A stretch of DNA of 64,000 nucleotides from Actinostola sp. cb2023 (Eukaryota; Cnidaria; Anthozoa; Actiniaria; Actinostolidae), in contig JAUJYZ010001567.1 of assembly GCA_033675265.1 (NCBI GenBank), positions 35,747 to 99,746 on the forward strand. The letters are read 5' to 3'. A program made the translations under genes and the position numbers. The notes below the pieces were generated by a model, which did no database searches, was not told the origin of the DNA, and worked only from the letters and a program-made list of their open reading frames with translations. Of the stretch, positions 1 to 11,429 are shown in pieces (positions within the stretch are counted from its first letter, which is position 1; each line of letters begins with the position of its first letter).

Positions 1-697
1 CCAAACTTCTGCCACATCTCCACTCATCTTCACGAATGGCGGCGAACCAAAGTTTGTCTGAGTCATGCGGGGGGTCTGAATAAATTAAATCTATTTTTAG
101 TACTAGTCGTTTCTAATAGAAAGTGAAATGCTGCGATGTATCGACTATTGAATTCAACGTGTGGTTCCTGATTTGGTTTGTTTGCGTGACTGATTTGTTC
201 CCGTACGCTGCCACAATATGTCAGTGAACTCGATCCGACTGGCAGTCAGCGATAGCATGGCTGTATCTCGGATGATTTGTCTTTCAGGGACATCCAAGTA
301 CATCCTGTCTCCTTCTTTCAATCATATGATCGACTGTAGAACTGGACATATTTTAAAAACACTACATCGTTCTTGACCTTGATGAATGACATGAATGCTT
401 TCAGCAATATAAAGTTGACTTTGTCATATGATCAAACTGTACTGAGAAAACAAGCGCTTACCCGGCGTCGATTCATTCAAAATGGCAAGCTTCCAACTGC
501 GTAAACCAAAGACTTGGCCTGAAGATCGCCGTTTTGAATGAATCGTAGCCAGAGCTAAGCCTTTGTTTGGCAAGCTTGATATTCCAAGCAACATGAGACT
601 CGACGAGGACTGCCACTGATACTAGCCACTGACCAAAAGTACTACAGTCACAAAATCATCGCCCACGAATGAAATCCACAGATCGAAGTATTTCACG
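1..697. other. No recognisable gene
   Basis: I see no reading frame with family-like content, no RNA gene and no clear repeat in this stretch. Confidence 0.5.
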
Positions 698-705
698 GTT
701 AATAA

Positions 706-1618
706 CCATTCTCGTACCCAGAGCCCGCTCGTCATTTGGTTTGTCGCTGGCTCTGGGAAACCCTGTTGCTCGGTCGTCAAATTTTGACGACCAAGTCGTC
801 AGAGCGCATGCTCATACTAAAGACCGCTGAGAGCGGGTACTGTGGAAGAGTCTACTGGCTACGTAGTATTTACGGAAAACACTAGATCCCAATGACCAAA
901 ACCAGGTCCAGATTTGAATAACAATAGGAACTATTGTACAACTATTGTTAGATATGCCTCGTTCTACAAAGACATATTCAGGACATGTCTTTGTAGAACG
1001 AGGCATCTATTGTTATTCAAATCTTGACCTGGTTTTGGTCATTGGGATCTAGTGTTTTCCAGTATTTACGTTGGTTTGAATATTCAAACTAACAAGTACA
1101 CAAGTTTGTACATTTATCTTCGTGTAGCCGTTTAAAATCCCTTCGACGTTCATCACCGGTTCTTCTCTGGCTCTGTTGCGGTAAAGGCTGGACGATAAAT
1201 ACATGTTCTAATATAATCTTGCATGCGAACCTTCCTGTCTTCCGCTTTGTTATTGAAATATTCCTTTGAATACTCAAAGCGAGTACGATCGATTGTGTCT
1301 GTAGCCGTTACTTTACTTTTATAATTTATGTATTGTTAGATCGCCCTTTACGAATTCAGATCAATTTATGTCTACACAGTCACTCTCATTTCCATAGCTT
1401 TATAATTCAATAACGGAATACTGATTGTATGAAAATACAACCGTCGCTGTCATTCCTTTCGTTCGCCTTGCAAGTTTGAATCTTTGTTGATCTCATGAAC
1501 CAATCAAATACGATCAGTCATTGTTGATTTCATCAGCCAATGAAATTCGCTAAAATTTCAGGGATTCCCAGAGCCAGCGACAAACCAAATGACGAGCGGG
1601 CTCTGGGTACGAGAATGG
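706..1618. mobile_element. 913-bp terminal-inverted-repeat element (hAT/Mutator-sized TSD)
   Basis: The two ends are inverted copies of about 60 bp. The left end reads inward as ccattctcgtacccagagc and the right end is its near-exact reverse complement. The 8-mer gttaataa occurs directly outside both ends (698-705 and 1619-1626), as expected of a target-site duplication. An 8-bp duplication suits hAT or Mutator-type transposases. No transposase frame is present, so it is non-autonomous. The superfamily is inference. Confidence 0.8.
874..1060. repeat. Fold-back hairpin inside the 706-1618 element
   Basis: The sequence starting ggaaaacactagatcc returns as its reverse complement ending ggatctagtgttttcc. 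An inner pair of arms of about 22 bp (atgcctcgttctacaaagac and its complement) sits near the centre. Transcribed, it would fold into a long hairpin. Confidence 0.75.
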
Positions 1619-1626
1619 GTTAATAA

Positions 1627-3589
1627 CGTGCCCAATACCCACTCGACCATATCAGACACAGGGAACCCGTCAAGAATAGTCTGCTGCTCCGCCTTACGGC
1701 TTCGCAGCCTGATGGGTTACCTGTGTTATATGCTAATGGTTTCCAGGAATTCATCTCATTCTGTGGCTGTAGTTCGTAGAACAACTTGAAGCTCACTTCG
1801 CTGAAACGGAGGAAGAAAGAAAAGGTAAATTATAATGAACTGATTGCAAACTATGTATTTCTTATCTAAGTAAAAGTGATAACTTTGATATTTTGTAAAA
1901 TATCAGTGTAGATGAAGGACAGTCTGCATCGATCTGTCACAATATTTTTGATTCTACTGTAGGGTTCATAGCGCTACTTAATATACATGTATATGAGCGT
2001 ATGGATAGATAGTTTAATAGTAATCCGTAAAATTAATTGCAGCCAGAAGGCTGTCAGAAAATCGCAAAGTTGTGCAATTTCCGGTCACATGTATGGACGC
2101 GGCTTCGGCGATTCATGTGGAGTTTCACGAGCGAAATCTTGCAATTTTACTCGTCGGAGTGTTAAGTTGAGTGTTATAGACTGATACGGTGCGAAAAAAC
2201 CCCGGAATATGTGCGGAAAAAAAACGGAAATTGTGCGGAAAAAAAGGGAAATTATGCGGAAAATTATGCGATTTTTCCAATGGTTAATTTAACCTTTTTA
2301 TAAAGGAATGTAATATTATTTTGTTTATTATAAAATGATCTTTCTTTTTAAGCATATTTATGATTCAGTCAAAAAAAATCGGCCTTTTTCCCGGACAATT
2401 TTCCCCGGAAATCGGTCATTCATGCACAGGAAGCCCAAATAACTAGTGCCAGGCCTCTAAGACAATCTAGTATAGAACGCCTGGTACATTCTAGTACGTA
2501 CGTTGTTTGTTGTAGAGGGTTTCTAAGGTGTTTTCAAAGGAAAATCACTCTGAAATAACGGTTAGCTGTTAATGAAAGTTTAAATAAAGCGAATATTTGC
2601 TTTGTATTTGTTCATATTGTGCTATTTTTCATCAATTATGCGGATATCGGTAAATTACGCGATCGGATGCGATTTGAGGCCAAATGTGCGAAATCGCACC
2701 ATCGCGTAATATCAGAGGGCCTGTATAGACGAGAAGCAGGAGCCCATTACTAGGAGCCTTCCTCTCCTATAATAGGTCTGTACGACATCATTTGCACAAA
2801 TTGAGCTAAAAATAGAACACTCATTATAAATTCCGGGCGATGAACCAATCATGTCGCGTCTTACACAATAGGAATTTGACGTCAGATTCAACACTGATGG
2901 CAGCCGAAAGTGTACCGCCGTGTAGTTCTAGTGAAGAATCTGAATCTAGTGAAATTGCAGATCTGCCAGTGTTGTCGTCTGACTTCAGTACTTCATCAAG
3001 CGAGGAAGAACAATGATTGAAAACATTAAAAACAAAACAACAAAAAACTAAAGGTATTATTATTTATATCAAAACTTCAAGTGCGAGAACGTCTAAAAAC
3101 AAAGCTAGCTAGTTCAAAGACTTCAAAGGCCAGTTCAAAACCCGGCCAAAAAACGAACATCTTCTGCTCTTTCTGAGAAGGAATTCAACGATCTGGTATC
3201 ATGGATAATCTCTTACGAAGAACCTAATTAAACTTGTGCAAAACTAGCAGTGAGAACCAAGCTATGAATATTCCAAACCGCCGGTGTGTTTTGCTAATTA
3301 GCATTTGTTGTCTGAATCGCAGCAAAATGAATCACGAACTGAAGTAGGATTTTGTCGAAAATTCTCGACATTGACACAAAGTTCCTTCTATAGCTAAAAC
3401 AGCGAAGTGAGGTACAGGGGAGCTTCTTTTTCAGTGGCCTGGATGAAGATTTTATCGCACTTTTATTCAGTGGCTGATCTTGGAGTGCCGGTTATCTTGC
3501 CTTCTTTGAACTGAAGTCGTCTTTGGCGAAACGGAACTTCGCCATACACTCAGTGATAACCCTCTTGTTTTAGTGTTCTTTGTCGCTCT
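1627..3589. other. Intergenic; A-rich tcgg/gcgg repeats
   Basis: I find no supported gene. At 2180-2290 and 2630-2710 there are repeated gtgcggaaa/attatgcgg-type words and a cgcgatcggatgcgattt segment. These look like decayed interspersed-repeat sequence, but I cannot assign a family. Confidence 0.4.
2897..3016 (+). CDS. Short Ser/Glu-rich reading frame, unrecognised
   Basis: A 39-codon frame begins MAAESVPPCSSSEE and ends in a Ser/Glu tract before TGA. Acidic, serine-rich starts like this are common at the N-termini of piggyBac-type transposases, and two such starts occur later in this window. Nothing downstream extends it. It may be the leftover N-terminus of a transposase or simply chance. 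Confidence 0.15.
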   Translation: MAAESVPPCSSSEESESSEIADLPVLSSDFSTSSSEEEQ

Positions 3590-3593
3590 TTAA

Positions 3594-4715
3594 AGGGGCA
3601 CTGTCACGACACGCGCATGCGCGAATCTTGGCTTCAATCTTGAAATCGTTCGCCAACGCTTTCAAGAGACCCGAGGAAAATTCAAATTCAGTGTGTTAAT
3701 ATATCGAGTTATATCATTGTAATCCTTGCACTCTAGAAGATGATACTTATTCAGTACTTAGATTGATTGTTGTTTCGTATTTGTAGGTAGTTATTTTTGG
3801 TTTGAAGTCCAATTTTATACGCTTTTTATTTAATCGGCGAGAGCGATGGCGATGGCTTCTCATGGCGGCCGCCGGGATGTAGTGGTTGACAACGAATGTA
3901 TTCAGGCGACAGGTTTATAAGTTTTGGTTTACTGGGAAGATAGAATACGGTTATACTACATATTCTGAGTTCGCTATACTTCTCTTTAACAGCTCTGGAG
4001 TACCAAAGGAGGTAGGAAAGTATTCCGAACGACAACAACAATGTTTGACAACGCGTTCATTGACTTATTCACTCGAATTATTATGTTCTCAAAAAGAACT
4101 CAGTTGCATACATCATATCAATGTATTCCTTCGAGTTCATATGCATGTACTGAAGCTATTGCAAACAACTGTCACATTATGAGTTTTTATTTCTGCGAGG
4201 TTTGGAAGTAGTGACACAACGGCAAAGAGAACTCAGTGATTATACTTTTCACACACGGGAATTATTTTGTGCAATTCTTTTTGCACTCTTTTGTACTCTT
4301 ACAATTTAAGAAAACACGAGTACCTTATACAGTAGTGACATGTACATCTTCGTTAGTCTTTTTTGAAGCAAAGAAGTAATATGGACTTGTTTTAGCGATG
4401 TGAAATGTGAATAACTTCATCTGAGACCTGAGTTGTCACCTCGGATTGTCTGCTATTTAATGCCGTTCCTTCACCAGAAGTCGCTATAATAAGTACTTAT
4501 TTCATGAAATATTTAGGTCACACGCTGTAAAGGTTGTATATTCTGAATAACTTGGAAGCACTCTGCGAAAACTTGATCGTAAAACACTTTCAAAACACAT
4601 TGAAATTTACTAGCGCGATTCTCGTAAACACAGACGAGTTCGTTGACCTCTGCATATCATTAAAATCTCTGAATATCATTAAAATTGACGCATGCGCGCG
4701 TCGTGACAGTGCCCC
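3594..4715. mobile_element. 1.12-kb piggyBac-type MITE with TTAA target site
   Basis: The ends are inverted copies of roughly 35 bp, starting aggggcactgtcacgac and ending gtcgtgacagtgcccct. TTAA flanks both sides (3590-3593 and 4716-4719). TTAA targets are the hallmark of piggyBac transposases. The interior encodes nothing recognisable, so it must be mobilised in trans. Confidence 0.8.
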
Positions 4716-4719
4716 TTTA

Positions 4720-7523
4720 AGGCACGGTTCGTCGGTTCAAATTTTCAGTTGTTTTTCGACAATCTTTCGGCGAAGAAGTTATTTAGCAAAGTGCACATTT
4801 GTGTGGTTGGTTATGTTGGCGTCGCTGTCCACTGAAACTATATCAGTGATGATGATCATGAAGGTGATGGTTGCTTCATCAGAGTCGAAATGGCACTGTG
4901 AGAACGCTTCATTCTTACGAAGACTAAATTGTGAATCAAAAACCAACAGAAGAAAGTTGATAAAACAAGAATAAACATGAAGCGATAGGTAGTAGAACGT
5001 AGAAGAATTTCGCGACATCGTGAGTCGCCAAACTAAAAGTCGCCACTAAGCGCTCTGGCAGTATGTCAGCTTATTGATACATGTGATACATTCATTGTAC
5101 AGTTCGTCTCGTTCTTGTGCAGGGGAAAATAGACTTGTACTTCCATGGATTAAGAATATCAATATTTTGGATCAAGTCCTCGCGTCTTCCGTTTGGCCGC
5201 CATTTATTTTTCAATTTGAAATTCTTCGTAAATTTGCATATCTAAAAATAGCACAATTTGTGCAAATGATGTCGTATGAACCTATTACTAGAGGGACAAA
5301 TTTGAGATCGCCACCCCTTCGATCGTGTCTTACGAAGTCGAAGAAAATGGCTATTTTGGACTCGCCACACGACTGAACTGAGCCGGACCAGGAATGCCAT
5401 GAGCTTCGGCGCTCGATATTTATTTAAAACTGTCAACATGCCGATATTCGCGAACTGAAACAGAGACACATGGAAGCCTTGAAAACCTTTATCAGTTATA
5501 CGAACTTGAAGTTAAACTGAAGCATTACAACCCTGGCATGGAGGCTGGATAACGGATCCGATCCAGAACGGCAAACTGAGAGACTGACGAACTGACAATC
5601 AGTCAAGATTATATATGGTGAATATACAGTATGCTATTTATATATACACCTATTCCAAAAATCGTTGTCCCCGCCGAAAGCAACAAGCAAGAAGCTGACG
5701 ACCACAAAGGACAATGGGACTTCCTCCAGCACCTATCAATGTTAAGCCGGGCATAGGGAGGGGATTTAAACTGAGATGACTTTTTCTGTTCAAATGCACG
5801 TCCCCAGGGAAATTGTCATTGGTCAAAAGAGTATCAATTGCCCTGCCTCCAACAACAGACATTTGTCAAATGAATGAACCAGAAAAAATACAAAAATATA
5901 ATGTTCATTGAACAACAATCGTCAATTTCACGTTAAGGTGGCTGGACTGGGTTTTTAGGTGGCGTTACCTTCCATGTTTGAACGGAAAATACGTTGCTGC
6001 TGACAAACTAATTTAAAATCAATTTTTATGCCTAGTCTAGAGATAGATTAAAGTTTGCCATGATATATGTTTCATCACGATCGGAGTTATTCTAGCGCCA
6101 AAATGACGTTATTACGCTTTTTGAATAAATTCGATTTTCAGAGAGAGTAGAGGTTTGTTTAAAAAATTGCTTCAAGACAGTAAAGTTCACATGGTCGTCT
6201 TCAAGTTTACGAAGTTTCAATGATTTCTATGGAAGCGTTTGCAAATAGATCGAATCGGAACTTTTTGGTAGCGAATTTGTAAACAATCCTAAACAATTGT
6301 GTCGGGTGCCCGAAAACTTCGCTTTATGGACTTTAAGCAAACTTCTTTTGAGCTCATATTGTTGTGCAATCTTTTCGAGATTCCATTTAGGAAACGTCAA
6401 GAAATCGCTTCATTCGATTTCGAATTTCGAGTTCCAGTAAAGATATGCATTTTGTCTTTTGTCAAATATTTCACTTGTCTTTACTGAAAGGGGTAAAACT
6501 GAAAAATGCGGTGATGAATTTTTCTCTAACTACCAACTCAATTAGTTTAGATAGCACATTCATCAACCCTGAAGTTTCAAGTTCATTGAAACACTAATGA
6601 TGCTCAATCTACTCAGGCTTCCTTTACACTTGCAAATGTAAAACCTAAAATCGAATGATAATGCAAAATTTACTGTAAAAATAACTCCACAGTCGAAAAC
6701 ACCAACTCATTAATGTTATTTATTATTATTATTAGATTTATTAGATTATTATTATTTAATTAAATCGATGGTTGATTAACGAGTACCAAAATCAAAATTC
6801 CTTATATTTTGGCCAAAGAACTACAATAGGGAACTATTTCAGGAAATACTGCTTAAACCTTGGACAGATTTAACCGAACTAAATTTATATAGTCGCAGCA
6901 TGAGACTCGGTAGAGCTAACATGCGTAATTGGATTGACTTTCAAGTTGTCACGTACTAGTAAGTAGAATATTCGCTTCTATGATATTGACGATACTCGAG
7001 TACTCCCAGACACACGGACAGACAGCTCGAGAGACAGACACACAGACAAACAGGGTGGACATATGGATTGATGATGCAATTATGTTATTTCCAGCAAAAT
7101 TTATTTTGATAGTCTTTATGGTTTTTTAATATTAAACTCCATATGCAATGTAATTACACACTTAATGTATTGATGATATTGGGACTGAGGTGATAATTAC
7201 TATTTGTATTCTATCTCCGAACGAATACAAATCATTTTCAAACTATTTTACATGACACATGTAACAATTATTGCAGGAATGGGGCATCTCGTTTATTGCT
7301 ATATCAGTAAGGTTTACATATAGCGCGAAGAACGTAACAATAAATTTTTCGATGAAAGATAGCTAGAGATACCTTCGAGTGGCATCAACTAACTGAACTA
7401 CTCATTATATATTCCTTATTCCCTAAGGTACACTATAGCAGTGTGACACTGACAACGCCTTGACATAACATACTGTGCTAATGTGCATTCCAAACCATTA
7501 GAAAATACATATATATAGAGGTT
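4720..7523. other. No recognisable gene
   Basis: The stretch is AT-rich with short random frames only. It includes an ATT microsatellite near 6715-6765 and short gacag runs near 7015-7050. I see no coding or RNA feature I can support. Confidence 0.5.
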
Positions 7524-7612
7524 ATTTACTGGTCGGGAGGTCCAGATAGGGAAAAACTGTGCCAGAGAACACAGTTTTTCCCTATCCAGACTGACCAAGG
7601 CGGTAAATAACT
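7524..7612. repeat. Imperfect hairpin
   Basis: The segment agatagggaaaaactgtg returns as cacagtttttccctat, and the outer flanks (gttatttactggtc and its complement at 7596-7612) also pair. It is probably a small fold-back element. A poly-A tract follows at about 7663-7680. Confidence 0.6.
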
Positions 7613-8140
7613 TATTTTTCCCCTTTGTGTTATTTTTCGCCAACTGCCAGCCATGACTACTCAAAAAAAAAAAAAAAAATTTGAAAAAAAAACAAAGCAC
7701 ATAACAAACAAAACAAAAAAGAAAAAAAGAAAAAATATTCCAATTGTGTTATATTTGAAGGGCAGTCTGGTATGCTAGGATGCCGGACCATGGTCAGAGC
7801 ACGATTTCTTAGGATACCAGACCGGAAAAAAAATATGTAATTATTACATATTCCACTCGTGCATCATTTTACCATATAATGGCAAGAGACCATTGGAATG
7901 GAGTTCTAGAAGTCGTTACAGTTTTATAAAACTCGAGCCCATGTTTTATCGGCCATGAAGATCCTCGCAGACGGCTCAACTTGAACTTGAGCAAATCTAA
8001 CAAAAAAAATTGGAAAAATATCATTTGATTTCAAGATTGATTGATTTTACTCCGACTAAATGTTTGAAATGTAGAAATTCAGTCCTTTTTTCACACGGTA
8101 TGTGTCAAAGTTTCATTCTACATGTACATACTAGTTTATG

Positions 8141-9092
8141 TGTTTGATTGGATTGATTGATTGGTTGTTTGAATTGCTTAATAATAATAATTAAATAATA
8201 ATAAAATGATTGATTATTTGATTGTTTGATTAAATGATTAATTAATTGTTTGATTGAATTGATTAATGAATTGATTGATTGTTTGATTGAATTGATTGAT
8301 TGTTTCATTAAATTGATTAATGAATTGTTTGATTGTTTGATTGTTTGATTGAATTAATTAATTGATTGTTTGATTGAATTGATTGATTGATTGTTTGATT
8401 GAATTGATTGATTGATTGTTTGAATTGATTGATTGTTTGATTGAATTGATTGATTGTTTGATTAAATTGATTAATTAATTGTTTGATTGTTTGATTGAAT
8501 TGATTGATTGTTTGATTAAATTGATTAATTGATTGTTTGATTGTTTGTTGAATTAATTAATTGATTGTTTGATTGAATTGATTGATTGTTTGATTGAATT
8601 GATTGATTGTTTGATTAAATTGATTAATTAATTGTTTGATTGTTTGATTGAATTGATTGATTGTTTGATTGAATTGATTGATTGTTTGATTGAATTGATT
8701 GATTGTTTGATTAAATTGATTAATTAATTGTTTGATTGAATTAATTAATTGATTGTTTGATTGAATTGATTGATTGTTTGATTGAATTAATTGATTGTTT
8801 GATTGAATTGATTGATTGTTTGATTAAATTGATTAATTAATTGTTTGATTGAATTGATTAATTAATTGATTGATTATTTGATTGTTTGATTGAATTGATT
8901 AATTAATTGAATGATTAATTGATTGTTTGATTGAATTGATTGATTGTTTGATTGAATTGATTGATTGATTGATTAATTGATTGATTGCTTGCTTTCTTCA
9001 GTTGGTTGATTGTTAATTGATTAATTTAATTGATTACATGTAATTGTTTGCATGCTTGCTTGATTAATTGATTGATTGATTAATTAATTAAT
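8141..9092. repeat. TTGATTGA-type satellite block
   Basis: About 950 bp consist almost only of ttgattgattg, tttgattgaa and ttaattaatt words. Higher-order units of about 20-40 bp differ by A/G changes. Reading frames across it are Asn/Ile/Gln/Ser repeats with no protein meaning. Confidence 0.9.
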
Positions 9093-9208
<116 letters not shown>

Positions 9209-9758
9209 ATGGCATAGAGTGTACTTCTGCACACAACTGTTGCCTATTGAAAATTAAACTCACAGATTGTCCTCATATTCGCATTTCCATATTCCCATTT
9301 CCCATTCCCATTTTATATTTTACATTTATATTTGTATTAATTATATTAGTTTTATTTAGAAATATAATTATATTTGTTTAAGAGTGTAAATGCATTGAGG
9401 CGTAGCGAAATGCGTCCTAAAAATATTAATGAATAAGTCTATCTAATAATATCATTTTTTTCTTTTTTTCTCCTGTTATTTTGTATGGTGGAAGTTTTGT
9501 AAATAAATAAATAAATAAATAAATAGTGCTCATGACCATCGACATATGATATGGTGGAAAACTGGTTTCCATTTTTAACTTACTTTTCTATTTTGGCAGC
9601 TAAAAGTTTTTAAACATTAAAAAAAAACACCAAGTAATAAAAAGCTATCAACTGAAATATTATATTTTTGATACATATATTTCTTATATTTATACTTTTT
9701 AGTCCACAGTCTACAGTCTTCTATTTAAAGTAGATGTCTAACGTGGTGTGACTTTAGG

Positions 9759-11429
9759 ATGGCCTATTATAACCCCAGGAGATGGTCACTGCACTGCAAT
9801 TCCTGCAAAGGTCTGCTTGGAACACATGACACCATCATGCTTGCCATTGTGCCTCCTTCACAACAACATCTGTCTGTGAAACAAGGTTGTGAGGAAATCG
9901 CTGCAAAAACGCTGCGAAAAATCGATGTATTGGAAGACAATCCCAAGAAATCGAAAAGGTCTTTGTTCCGACTTCTTTGTCAGAACTGTAATGCTAAAGT
10001 TGGCAGCGTTGAATCAATAGAAGGCCAAGAGTTGATGTGTTTGAAGTCAGAGGCTGTACTTCTGAGGGACATATTTGATTCCGAGAAACATGAGAAGAAG
10101 TTGAAGAACCTCATCCCTGCTTTGGAAAAATGTAGCATTGAGAAAGTTACAATTTCGTTTCTGCCACGTAATCACAGATGTACCAGAGAACCAGCGACGG
10201 CAGTGGTGTACTGTGATACCTCCCAGCTAAGTCGGCAGGAAATCAACTCCCTTACATTGCAAAACCCAAGGGATTACCAAGTTGAATTGTTCACGTACGC
10301 CATGCACGGGAACTCTCTGGTCTTCCTTCCAACAGGATCTGGTAAGACTTTGGTGGCGGCAATGGCCATAAGCTGTATGAAGAAGCTGAACCCAAGAAAA
10401 CTTGCAGTATTTATTGTTGATCGAATACCTTTGGCTCATCAACAGGCGGAGTATATCAAGGCACAAGTTAGTGGTTTAAAAGTGTCGCTGTTGGTAGGAG
10501 AATGCAACGGAAACGAGCCCAGCATGATGAAGAATTTGAATGACCTCGCTGAAAAGAAGACTGAGGTGCTTGTCCTTACACATCAGATATTTTTGAATAT
10601 GTTATCAGACGAACATGGCGCGGTGCAGTTGTCAGATGTTTGTCTCCTCGTGATTGATGAGGCTCATCATTGCCAAGGCAACCACCCGTTTAACCAGATT
10701 ATGAGAGATCACTACCCTAAGCTACTGCCAGATAAGTTTAAGCCGTTAGTACTTGCTCTCACTGCATCACCTGCAGGAGAAATTGGCCAGAAGGAAACGC
10801 TGGAAAGCTTACAGGGATTACTAAAGAGACTCTGCTCCTCAGCACGCATGCCTGTCAAATCTCAAGATCTGGCGATGCACACCAATAAACCACAAACGTT
10901 TTATAAGGTAATCCCTCTAACATCATATCAACTATGCTTACAAACAGCGATAGAAAAGTACCTGAAGACCATTGCATCATTACTAGTCCACCGGTACCAT
11001 GCAAATAATGCCGAGATTGCAGCTTTATCTCCACAAACGCCTAACTACAGGGGCTGCTTAAGGCAGATTACTGGTCAATGCCATGATGACGAAAATTGGG
11101 ATGGGTACGCGCTGAGCGAATTAGCCATGCATCTTCTTGGAGTCTTGGAGATTAACAACGTCCTGGGCATCAACCTAGCTATCGAGTGCTTGCAGGAATG
11201 CTTTGATCTCATTGACAACGAGTCAACACCAACGGAAAGACGAAAGAAACGTATTCTTCAACGAGAAGGCAACTTTGATGAATTCAAGACGCAGGTTAAA
11301 ACAATCCAACTTTACTCGTCGTTTACTCCATCGCAGCCCCATGAGAAGTTTTCGTACCTCGTCGAAGAACTGAAAATGTTTTCTCTTCAAACCGAAAAGG
11401 ATGGCACCTCTCGAGGAATTGTTTTGTAA
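9759..11429 (+). CDS. Exon 1, first part: zinc beta-tent-like domain plus helicase domain 1
   Basis: Residues 13-16 (CNSC) and 74-77 (CQNC) form two CxxC pairs, followed by LKSEAVLL near residue 95. This spacing resembles zinc-binding beta-tent domains such as Mis18, Yippee and the RIG-I C-terminal domain. Helicase motifs follow: RDYQVELF (Q-like, about 171), PTGSGKT (191-197, bases 10329-10349), LVLTHQ (about 271), DEAH (300-303, bases 10656-10667) and LTASP (about 334). The order and spacing match superfamily 2 helicases of the Dicer/RIG-I group, which bind dsRNA and hydrolyse ATP. The frame ends at TAA 11427-11429 inside what should be motif IV. The next frame continues motif IV after a one-base shift. 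Confidence 0.85.
   Translation: MAYYNPRRWSLHCNSCKGLLGTHDTIMLAIVPPSQQHLSVKQGCEEIAAKTLRKIDVLEDNPKKSKRSLFRLLCQNCNAKVGSVESIEGQELMCLKSEAVLLRDIFDSEKHEKKLKNLIPALEKCSIEKVTISFLPRNHRCTREPATAVVYCDTSQLSRQEINSLTLQNPRDYQVELFTYAMHGNSLVFLPTGSGKTLVAAMAISCMKKLNPRKLAVFIVDRIPLAHQQAEYIKAQVSGLKVSLLVGECNGNEPSMMKNLNDLAEKKTEVLVLTHQIFLNMLSDEHGAVQLSDVCLLVIDEAHHCQGNHPFNQIMRDHYPKLLPDKFKPLVLALTASPAGEIGQKETLESLQGLLKRLCSSARMPVKSQDLAMHTNKPQTFYKVIPLTSYQLCLQTAIEKYLKTIASLLVHRYHANNAEIAALSPQTPNYRGCLRQITGQCHDDENWDGYALSELAMHLLGVLEINNVLGINLAIECLQECFDLIDNESTPTERRKKRILQREGNFDEFKTQVKTIQLYSSFTPSQPHEKFSYLVEELKMFSLQTEKDGTSRGIVL

Noticed and set aside
8105..8308. Asn/Ile/Gln-rich minus-strand frame
   Set aside because: It is a translation of the TTGATTGA satellite.
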